A stretch of DNA of 5,697 nucleotides from Spirochaetales bacterium (lineage in GTDB: Bacteria; Spirochaetota; Spirochaetia; DSM-27196; SLST01): NCBI GenBank assembly GCA_007130265.1, contig SLST01000600.1, positions 1 through 5,697 of the forward strand, written 5' to 3'. Below are positions 1 through 5,193 of the stretch, piece by piece; within the stretch, counting starts at the first letter, position 1; each line of letters starts with the position of its first letter. The notes under the pieces are model-generated. The model searched no databases. It worked only from the letters and a program-made list of their open reading frames with translations, and was not told the origin of the DNA. Made by a program: the position numbers and the translations under genes.

Positions 1-1445
1 GCGACGATCTCGTAGGGTTTCGGGACGCCTCCGGCCGGGACATGGTGCTCGCGCCGACTCACGAAGAGGCGATGGTCGCGCTCGTGAAATCGGTCGTCAC
101 CTCCTACCGGCAGCTGCCGGTCTTTCTCTTCCAGTTCCAGACCAAGTATAGAAACGAGTCGAGACCTCGCGGCGGGCTGCTGCGGACACGGGAGTTCGTC
201 ATGGGCGACGGGTACTCCTTTCACCGGTCGGCAACCGACCTCAACAACTTCTATCCCCGCGTCTTTGCAGCCTACGAGCGGATATTCGCCGCGTGCCGGA
301 TTCCGGTGGTCACCGCGGAGGCGTCGGTGGGGATGATGCTCGGCGATCGCTCCATGGAGTTTCTGATGCCGAGCGACGCAGGCGACGACCGCGTCATCCG
401 CTGTGAGCGGTGCGGGTACGCGGCGAACGCAGAGGTTGCGGTAGGTACGTTGAACCGTCCCGTCGACGACCCCCGACCGCTCACTACCGTGCCCTCGCAC
501 GGTGCGGTGACGATGGGCGAGCTCGCACGCGTATTCGACTGCGCGAGAGAGACGCTGACGAAGACGATGGTCTACTCGAACGGTGACGAACTTGTGCTCG
601 CGGTCGTGCGGGGCGATCAGGAGGTGAGCGGCGAGAAGCTCGAGCGGGCGCTCGCGACGCCGGGTCTGCACCTCGCCGACCGCGAAGAGCTCGCTTTCTA
701 TGGCATCAACCCGCTGGCGATCGGCCCTATCGACCTCCCGCTCGACCTCCTCGAACTCGACGTCAAGGTACGAGTCGTCGTCGACGATGTCGTCGCGAAC
801 ACGCCGAACCTCATCGTCTCGTCCAACGAGTCCGGCATCCACTTTGCCGACGTCAACTTCGGGCGTGATTTCGAGAGCGACCTGGTGCACGACATCGCGA
901 GGATTCTGCCCGGCGCCCGGTGCGCCAACTGCACCGGCGAGCTGGTCGAACAGCGGGTGGTGGAGCTCGGCAACATCTTCAAGCTCGGCGATTACTACAC
1001 GAGGAGGCTGCGGCTTACGCTGTCGGATGCGAGAGGCCGACGCTTTCATCCCCAGATGGGGGCCTACGGTATCGGCATCGGGCGGCTGGTCGCCGCGATC
1101 GCCGAGTCGAACCACGACCGCCGGGGGCTCGACTGGCCTCCCGGCCTCGCCCCCTATCCGTTCCTCCTGATGGGGATCGGACGCTCGCCCAAGGTCGCCG
1201 CGGTTCTCGAGGCGCTGCACGACGATCTTGGAGACACCTTTCTGTACGACGATCGCCGTGAGTCGATCAGCACGAAGTTCCGCGACGCCGACTTGATGGG
1301 TATACCCGGGCGGGTGATCGTCAGCCCCCGCACCCTCGAACAGGGCAATGTGGAGTTGCTCCAGCGAGGCTCGACCGGCGTACGGAGCGTGTCCCTATCG
1401 CACGTGCGCACCGCCGTCGCCGAACTGACCGGAGGCTCCGCGTGA
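1..1445 (+). CDS. proS: Prolyl-tRNA synthetase (proline--tRNA ligase), 5' end cut by window
   Basis: Class II aminoacyl-tRNA synthetase that charges tRNA-Pro with proline in the cytoplasm. The frame is open from base 3 and continues upstream of the first ATG (42) with family-typical sequence, so that ATG is internal. By comparison with E. coli ProRS, roughly 90 N-terminal residues are missing. In visible numbering (residue 1 at base 3): VLAPTHEE at 15-22; motif 2 with RPRGG at 54-58 followed by RTREF; the INS editing domain (Cys-tRNA-Pro/Ala-tRNA-Pro proofreading) at about 135-305, flanked by CxxC pairs at 134/137 and 307/310; a lysine at 187 in LTKTM, aligning with the editing lysine of E. 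coli; motif 3 GIGIGR at 356-361; and the HGTP anticodon-binding domain from about 386 to the end. The long INS marks the bacterial-type enzyme. The stop overlaps the next gene's GTG. Identity is near certain; no frameshift is visible. Confidence 0.97.
   Translation, partial: DDLVGFRDASGRDMVLAPTHEEAMVALVKSVVTSYRQLPVFLFQFQTKYRNESRPRGGLLRTREFVMGDGYSFHRSATDLNNFYPRVFAAYERIFAACRIPVVTAEASVGMMLGDRSMEFLMPSDAGDDRVIRCERCGYAANAEVAVGTLNRPVDDPRPLTTVPSHGAVTMGELARVFDCARETLTKTMVYSNGDELVLAVVRGDQEVSGEKLERALATPGLHLADREELAFYGINPLAIGPIDLPLDLLELDVKVRVVVDDVVANTPNLIVSSNESGIHFADVNFGRDFESDLVHDIARILPGARCANCTGELVEQRVVELGNIFKLGDYYTRRLRLTLSDARGRRFHPQMGAYGIGIGRLVAAIAESNHDRRGLDWPPGLAPYPFLLMGIGRSPKVAAVLEALHDDLGDTFLYDDRRESISTKFRDADLMGIPGRVIVSPRTLEQGNVELLQRGSTGVRSVSLSHVRTAVAELTGGSA
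1431..1435 (+). promoter_or_regulatory. Shine-Dalgarno GGAGG for the UPF0158-GNAT gene
   Basis: GGAGG lies 6 nt before the GTG at 1442, inside the last codons of proS. It fixes the GTG as the start and fits re-initiation by ribosomes finishing proS. It is part of the 9-mer GGAGGCTCC. Confidence 0.8.
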
Positions 1446-2377
1446 ACCCCTCGTTGCGCCTGACCCGCGAGCTTGTTGACCAGATCGTCTTTGGCATGGA
1501 GAACCAGGATCGCGAATACGTGCTCGACACGCACGAAGGGAAGGTGGTACCCGCGGATCACGCGGCGGCTGACGATACTGGTGACCGGTACGTCGAGCTC
1601 CCCGAGTGGCGCAGCGTGGACGGCTACAACCTGATGGAGCAGTTCGTCGCGACGCTGCACAATCCAATCTACCGTAGCCGCCTCCGTTCGATTCTCGCCT
1701 CCGGACGCGGAGTGTTCCGTCAGTTCAAGGACACGGTGCGCGAACGTCGCGAGATCGAGCGCATGTGGTTCAGCTTCAAGGACAGAGCGATGCGCGATCT
1801 TGTCGCCGACTGGTACAACGACCTGCGCGAGCGAGAGGGGCTCGACAGACTCGAGCTGCAGAGTACGGAGACTGAGACGGACCAGTTGATCGAACTCGAT
1901 TTCGTGTTTCGATCGGCGATCGAAGGGGAGCTCCCCACGATCGCGGAGCTCGATCGCGAGGCGTTCGACGAGATCTTCGACGACTCAGACGACGATACCG
2001 TTGACCTCTACTACCGGGCATCGCGCGAGGGCATTCCCGCCGTCTCCCACGCCGCGAGCACCGTGCTCGTGACGGAGACCCAGGGCGGCGAGTTCGCCGG
2101 GTTTCTCTGGGCGATTACGAGGCGCTCCGGGGAGGCGTCGGCGGCCTACGTCGTACAGCTCTACATTCTTCCGGAGTTCCGTGGCTTTGGTCTGGCGCGT
2201 GAGACGCTGCGCACATACTGCCGCAGCGCTCACGAGCAGCGGATCGACGAGGTGCATCTGTCGCTCGCGGGCAGCGCGCTTGACTTCGAGGCGAGCTTCA
2301 CCGGGTACGGTATGACCCGGCGCAGCGTCGAGCTCGCGATTGATGTTGACCGCTGGTACCGGTCTCAGACGGGGTAG
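1442..2377 (+). CDS. UPF0158-like domain fused to GNAT N-acetyltransferase
   Basis: A 311-residue cytoplasmic protein with two parts. Residues about 8-135 look like the UPF0158 family, which has no assigned function: LVDQIVFGMEN, then YVLDTHEGKVV, YVELPEW, GYNLMEQF, GRGVFRQFKD (89-97) and a W-F-x-F-K-D stretch (109-114) before WYNDL. Residues about 153-311 form a GNAT fold. Its acetyl-CoA pyrophosphate loop is in VVQLYILPEFRGFGLARETL (237-256), with R247-G-F-G-L-A252 as the RxxGxG/A motif, and a C-terminal FTGYGM typical of the fold. A Glu/Thr-rich linker (139-152) joins them. The acetyl acceptor cannot be read from sequence. The start is GTG, in a GTGA overlap with the proS stop and backed by a strong GGAGG. 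Coupling to proS may point to a translation-related substrate, but that is inference. The GNAT call is firm; UPF0158 is from pattern memory. Confidence 0.88.
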   Translation: MNPSLRLTRELVDQIVFGMENQDREYVLDTHEGKVVPADHAAADDTGDRYVELPEWRSVDGYNLMEQFVATLHNPIYRSRLRSILASGRGVFRQFKDTVRERREIERMWFSFKDRAMRDLVADWYNDLREREGLDRLELQSTETETDQLIELDFVFRSAIEGELPTIAELDREAFDEIFDDSDDDTVDLYYRASREGIPAVSHAASTVLVTETQGGEFAGFLWAITRRSGEASAAYVVQLYILPEFRGFGLARETLRTYCRSAHEQRIDEVHLSLAGSALDFEASFTGYGMTRRSVELAIDVDRWYRSQTG

Positions 2378-3277
2378 TCAGCGACAGGCGAGGCGCCGTA
2401 CACGCTCGCGTTCGGCCTGGTCGTGGACCGCGTCGAGCTCGAGCATGACCATGTCCGCGGCGTGCTGCTTGGGGTCCACGCCGGCCGGCGCCGTTGACCG
2501 GGCGCGTTCCCGGAACCCGCGACAGTCGGTGGGTTCGGAGACGCTGAGCATGACCAGGTCGCGGGTGGCGAGATCCCGACTCATGTCTCCGGTGGGATGA
2601 AGCCGCAGAGCATTTCCGGCTACGCCGATGAACACGGCGAAGTCGAAGAGCTTGAGGTACGAGTCTACCTCTTTGACTCCGCGCTTGGTGTCCGGCTGAC
2701 CTTCGCGGTACCGTGTTCCCGACGGGAAGACGAGGACCAGCCGGCCCTCGTGCTTGAGCCTGATCATCTGGCGGGTCGCGGCCATGTTGATGTGCCGGCT
2801 TCGCGTGAGCTCCTGGGCCTTCTCCTCCTGGTCATCGTACCTGAGGAGGCTGCGCGTCGGATAGATGACGATGCGGGTGTACGCTTCCGCAAAGGCGTTG
2901 ACGAACTCGCTCTCCTCGTTGAGTTTCATCCCGGCGATCGCGACCACCTCGTCCGCGACGTCCTTCCGACCCTCCCGCTCGAGCAGGTAGTAGAGACAGG
3001 GTATGTCGAAGTTGGAGTAGTGCTCCATGAGGATGAGGCCCGACGCGCCGTTCTGCGCGCGCTCGTAGAGGTCGATGATGTGGTCGAGCCCTATGACGCC
3101 GCTGCCCGGCAGGAGAAGGTCGTCGAGCACCCCGTGAATGAGGCGTCGGTTTGCCGCATTCGCCTCCTGGTAGACATTCCCCGTCGTGATCGTTCGAGGC
3201 TGCGCGGAGTTCGCGCGCATGGCGAGCGCCTCTTTCCCGTAGACATCCCGGATAGGTCCGAGTACTTCCGGTTTCAT
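2378..3277 (-). CDS. Glycerolipid acyltransferase, PlsB/PlsC superfamily (HX4D), soluble
   Basis: A 299-residue protein with the acyltransferase blocks in order. Block I is EHYSNFD (H86 and D91, the catalytic HX4D pair). A block II-like TRIVIYPTRS lies at 134-143. Block III is VFPSGTRYR (183-191), binding the phosphate of the glycerol-3-phosphate-type acceptor. A block IV-like stretch FIGVAGNALRLHPTGD is at 216-231. Family members transfer acyl chains to glycerol-3-phosphate or lysophosphatidate for phospholipid synthesis. The PSG in block III, where PlsC usually has PEG, and the absence of an evident membrane segment resemble the soluble plastid-type glycerol-3-phosphate acyltransferases more than membrane PlsC; this is inference, so no symbol is given. 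It is last in the minus-strand operon: its ATG overlaps the HAD gene's TGA (ATGA), with AGGGGAG 6 nt upstream. Its stop abuts the stop of the convergent gene. Confidence 0.87.
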   Translation of the reverse strand: MKPEVLGPIRDVYGKEALAMRANSAQPRTITTGNVYQEANAANRRLIHGVLDDLLLPGSGVIGLDHIIDLYERAQNGASGLILMEHYSNFDIPCLYYLLEREGRKDVADEVVAIAGMKLNEESEFVNAFAEAYTRIVIYPTRSLLRYDDQEEKAQELTRSRHINMAATRQMIRLKHEGRLVLVFPSGTRYREGQPDTKRGVKEVDSYLKLFDFAVFIGVAGNALRLHPTGDMSRDLATRDLVMLSVSEPTDCRGFRERARSTAPAGVDPKQHAADMVMLELDAVHDQAERERVRRLACR

Positions 3278-3924
3278 CGCCTGCTCCCCTGCGGGTGGAT
3301 GATGGACGCCAGCTCGCGCAGATCCGAGATGCGCGGGATCGACGGCGCCTCTGAGTCTTGATCCGACATGTGGACGATCAGCCCTCCAAGATCCCGGAAC
3401 GGTAGCAGGTATTGTACCACGTCGTCCACAAACAGTGTGGACTCAAAACGAAGCTCGAGCTCGCGAGCCGCGCGGAGATAGACCTCGCGGTCTGGCTTGC
3501 CCACGTAATCGTTGCTGCGCAGGTCGAAGACCCGCTCGAATCGGCCCGAGAGCCCCAGGCGGTCAAGTACGCGCCGGGCGTGCTCGGCCGGTCCGTTGGT
3601 CAGTACGGAGGCCGGCAGGTCTATCTGTTCGAGCGCCTCACGCGCCGTCGTTGCATGGTCGTCGGTGATCCAGCGCGAGAGATCGGCCGGGTGCACCGCC
3701 TCCATGTACGGGTCGACGTCATCGAGGTCGTGTTCCGCCTGCAGCCATGCGAGCGTCGTGCCGTACCGCCGTCGCGCCGCGGCGCGAAGCGAGTCGGCGG
3801 AGGCGAGATCGATCTCCAGGTGCGAGGCGACGAAGCCCGTCATGCGGCGGTTCATCTCTTCGCCAAGCCCGCATGAGGCCGGATAGAGGGTGTTGTCGAT
3901 GTCGAAGAGCAGGTACTCGATCAC
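3274..3924 (-). CDS. HAD-superfamily phosphatase, pyrimidine 5'-nucleotidase-like
   Basis: A 216-residue cytoplasmic hydrolase of the haloacid dehalogenase superfamily. All four HAD motifs are present. Motif I is FDIDNTLY, with nucleophile D8 and acid/base D10. Motif II is LTNG (108-111, T109). Motif III is K143 in YVGKPD. Motif IV is LFVDDVVQY, with D167/D168 for Mg2+. A helical cap lies between residues about 18 and 90. The DIDNTLYP opening and the cap recall the SDT1-type pyrimidine 5'-nucleotidase branch, which dephosphorylates nucleoside monophosphates, but substrate assignment in HAD proteins from sequence is unreliable. The start is GTG, sharing GTGA with the stop of the upstream lipoprotein gene and preceded by GGAG at 8 nt. 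Its own TGA overlaps the acyltransferase ATG. A role supplying or removing phosphate-ester intermediates for the neighbouring acyltransferase is conceivable but unsupported. Confidence 0.88.
   Translation of the reverse strand: MIEYLLFDIDNTLYPASCGLGEEMNRRMTGFVASHLEIDLASADSLRAAARRRYGTTLAWLQAEHDLDDVDPYMEAVHPADLSRWITDDHATTAREALEQIDLPASVLTNGPAEHARRVLDRLGLSGRFERVFDLRSNDYVGKPDREVYLRAARELELRFESTLFVDDVVQYLLPFRDLGGLIVHMSDQDSEAPSIPRISDLRELASIIHPQGSRR
3284..3290 (-). promoter_or_regulatory. Shine-Dalgarno AGGGGAG for the acyltransferase
   Basis: Reading the minus strand, AGGGGAG ends 6 nt before the ATG at 3277. It sits inside the HAD gene's last codons and supports coupled translation through the ATGA overlap. 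Confidence 0.75.
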
Positions 3925-4454
3925 AGCGGAGGCTCCGGACGATAGCGCAGAGACGCCCGCCCCCCGGCGGACGGGTCATCCCGGGCGGCTGCATTCCGGT
4001 CGACGGGAAGCTGCGACCGGTCGACGTAGCAGACGTCGGGGACGCCCTCACGGCAGAAGCCGATCATGATCTCCACCACCGCTTCGCGCAGCGGATCCGC
4101 CGCCGGCGGGTCGGTCGTCGGCAGCGCAACCGAGAACGGCTCGTCGAGGCCGGACCTCTCGTCGGTCTCCACCGCCTCGCCCGCGCGCACGGCCAACCGC
4201 TGCGTGAAATCGTCCGCCGCGCGGTAGCCGGCGGGCAATTCCACCGTCACGAGGAGCGCCTCAACCGTGGCGTCCAGCTCGAGCCGAGCTATCGCGTCGG
4301 GAGCGAACCATCCGGCGGTGCTTCCGGCGGTGCTTCCGGCGGACGCATCGCCGGTGCGCGAGTCGCACGAAACTGCCGGCAACAGGATCGCCGCCGCGCA
4401 GGCGCAGATCAGGGAAGCGATACGACGCTTACGATACGACCGCTTGCGTGCCAT
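3921..4454 (-). CDS. Small lipoprotein with a Cys pair, possible DsbD-alpha-like domain
   Basis: A 177-residue exported protein that I do not recognise with certainty. Residues 1-30 are a lipoprotein signal peptide: Arg/Lys-rich n-region (MARKRSYRKRR), hydrophobic core, then PAVSC with C30 as the lipidation site. The lipobox is relaxed, as spirochaetes allow. A Gly/Ser/Thr/Ala linker (33-48) holds a 12-bp in-frame tandem repeat. The mature domain (about 55-155) looks beta-rich, with LLVTVELPAGYR (67-78) and IGFCREGVPDVCYVD (131-145), where C134 and C142 could form a disulfide. This layout loosely recalls the N-terminal alpha domain of DsbD, but is only a resemblance. The chosen start at 4454 gives a clean signal peptide and overlaps the upstream gene by 46 nt. 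An in-frame ATG at 4595 would add 47 residues before the signal peptide and is unlikely. The SD is weak (GGAA-like). The gene ends in a GTGA overlap with the HAD gene. Confidence 0.78.
   Translation of the reverse strand: MARKRSYRKRRIASLICACAAAILLPAVSCDSRTGDASAGSTAGSTAGWFAPDAIARLELDATVEALLVTVELPAGYRAADDFTQRLAVRAGEAVETDERSGLDEPFSVALPTTDPPAADPLREAVVEIMIGFCREGVPDVCYVDRSQLPVDRNAAARDDPSAGGRASLRYRPEPPL
3933..3936 (-). promoter_or_regulatory. Shine-Dalgarno GGAG for the HAD gene
   Basis: On the minus strand, GGAG stands 8 nt before the GTG at 3924, inside the last codons of the lipoprotein gene, and supports the GTG start. It belongs to GGAGCCTCC, the reverse complement of the motif at the proS junction. 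Confidence 0.65.
4311..4342. repeat. 12-bp tandem repeat, about 2.7 copies
   Basis: The unit TCCGGCGGTGCT is repeated perfectly at 4311-4322 and 4323-4334, followed by a partial copy TCCGGCGG. On the minus strand it encodes AGST-AGST-AG in the lipoprotein linker just after the lipidated cysteine. Twelve bases equal four codons, so copy-number change would keep the frame. Confidence 0.9.
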
Positions 4455-5110
4455 TTCCGTTCGTCGTTTCCGGGGTCGGGTATTCGAAGGCCATCTACTA
4501 CATAATAATAGAGATGCTCGCCTTGGCCGAGCCTCAGCCGCCGGGAGAATCTCCCGGGGGCCGTTTCCTCGAGCGGCGTCATGTACGGGTCCCACGCGTT
4601 GAACGAGCCGACGAGCGAGACGCGGCTCCCGGGCGGGGCGGTGACGACAAACTCGACCGTGCCGTCGGCGTGCACGATCGGTGTCTCGGTGATCGTTCGC
4701 TCGACTCGGGGAACGACGGTTCGCGACAGGCGCACTCCCCAGCGGTCGGTGATCCGGTCAGGGTTCGCGGGGTCGGTCGTCCAGACGCCGTTGACGATGA
4801 GCCGGTAGTGGAGCTCCGTGACGTCGTGCGGCACCTCGTAGAGAAGCACGTAGATGTCGTTGTCGTTGCGCTCGAAGGCATGGCGGCGTGAGAAGTTCTC
4901 GTGCGCGAAGGCGGCCTCCACCGAATGGACACGTCCGCCGTGCCGGCCGGGGCCGAAGTCGTAGCTGAACAGGAGCCGGTCGCCGAGCATGCGCGGGGCC
5001 GACGCCGAGTCGATGCTGCCGGCCTCGAGGATGATGCTCAGATCCTGGGCATTCACACCGGACGCGAGGAGAATCAGGGCTGCAAGGAGGGCTATCCGTT
5101 TTGCGCTCAT
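4409..5110 (-). CDS. Secreted tandem early-set (isoamylase-N/CBM48-like) domain protein
   Basis: A 233-residue exported protein. Residues 1-21 are a Sec signal peptide: MSAKR, a hydrophobic core of Leu/Ala/Ile, and VNA as the signal peptidase I site before Q22. Two immunoglobulin-like early-set domains follow. The first spans about 45-135, with AFAHENF, LHYRLIVNGVWTTDPANP (100-117) and DRWGVRLS. The second spans about 145-233, with VSLVGSFNAWDP (164-175), GEHLYYYVVDGLRIPDP (197-213) and a final beta strand. The GSFNxW and V-(D/N)-G-x-W/R-x-x-DP patterns are those of AMPK-beta/CBM48 modules, which bind alpha-glucans or act as structural modules beside GH13 enzymes. No catalytic domain is present, so a binding or scaffold role in the envelope is more likely than an enzyme. 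It is the first gene of the minus-strand operon, directly behind the divergent intergenic region. No clear Shine-Dalgarno precedes the ATG. The glucan ligand is unproven. Confidence 0.85.
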   Translation of the reverse strand: MSAKRIALLAALILLASGVNAQDLSIILEAGSIDSASAPRMLGDRLLFSYDFGPGRHGGRVHSVEAAFAHENFSRRHAFERNDNDIYVLLYEVPHDVTELHYRLIVNGVWTTDPANPDRITDRWGVRLSRTVVPRVERTITETPIVHADGTVEFVVTAPPGSRVSLVGSFNAWDPYMTPLEETAPGRFSRRLRLGQGEHLYYYVVDGLRIPDPGNDERKWHASGRIVSVVSLP

Positions 5111-5111
5111 C

Positions 5112-5137
5112 TCGATACAGTACGGTACTAGAATCGA
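5112..5137. promoter_or_regulatory. Nested inverted repeat, candidate operator
   Basis: The inner palindrome AGTAC-G-GTACT (5119-5129) is flanked by TCGAT (5112-5116) and ATCGA (5133-5137), which are also inverted relative to each other with a one-base offset. It sits just upstream of the minus operon's ATG and overlaps the best -10-like hexamer. The arrangement would suit a dimeric repressor, but no binding protein is known from this window. Confidence 0.4.
5129..5134 (+). promoter_or_regulatory. Possible -10 element TAGAAT
   Basis: TAGAAT matches five of six bases of the sigma-70 -10 consensus and lies about 60 nt before the ATG at 5194. No acceptable -35 hexamer is found 16-18 nt upstream, so this is tentative. 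Confidence 0.25.
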
Positions 5138-5193
5138 CGGGGAACGGCCGGTCCTTAACAGTGGCGACTTCCGGCCGACAATCGTAGACAGAT

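Larger units (their letters stand above)
5111..5193. promoter_or_regulatory. Divergent intergenic region with presumed promoters
   Basis: The only non-coding stretch of any size in the window, between two divergently transcribed genes. It must carry, or lie close to, promoters for the four-gene minus operon and probably for the plus gene at 5194. It is less GC-rich near 5111-5134. No strong -35/-10 pair with correct spacing is readable in either direction, and neither start has a good Shine-Dalgarno. A 7-bp inverted pair CGGCCGG/CCGGCCG lies at 5145-5151 and 5171-5177, which may be chance at this GC content. Confidence 0.6.

Noticed and set aside
770..800. TCGTCGTCGACGATGTCGTCG palindrome-like run
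   Set aside because: Explained by Val/Asp codons (VVVDDVV) within the ProRS editing domain.
1154..1660. Minus-strand open frame (168 codons) across the proS/GNAT junction
   Set aside because: It spans the anticodon-binding domain of proS and the start of the next gene on the opposite strand, with no domain or plausible start.
2597..3361. Long plus-strand open frame (254 codons)
   Set aside because: It lies antisense to the acyltransferase and the end of the HAD gene, both of which carry full family motifs. Its translation has no recognisable domain and follows from high GC on the complementary strand.
3996..4026. Direct repeat CCGGTCGACG spaced 21 bp
   Set aside because: It falls in frame and encodes the repeated VDR in VDRSQLPVDR of the lipoprotein. 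Two copies are too few to call a repeat element.
3747..4505. Plus-strand open frame (252 codons), Arg-rich
   Set aside because: Antisense to the HAD and lipoprotein genes. The Arg-rich composition is typical of a GC-driven shadow frame, and no start signal supports it.
4455..4595. 47-codon upstream extension of the lipoprotein gene
   Set aside because: It would bury the signal peptide inside the protein and overlap the E-set gene by 187 nt. The extension lacks any domain-like pattern.
5145..5177. CGGCCGG/CCGGCCG inverted pair with a 19-nt loop as terminator or riboswitch
   Set aside because: Only 7 bp of pure GC with a long loop and no T tract; likely chance at this base composition. Noted only within the intergenic entry.
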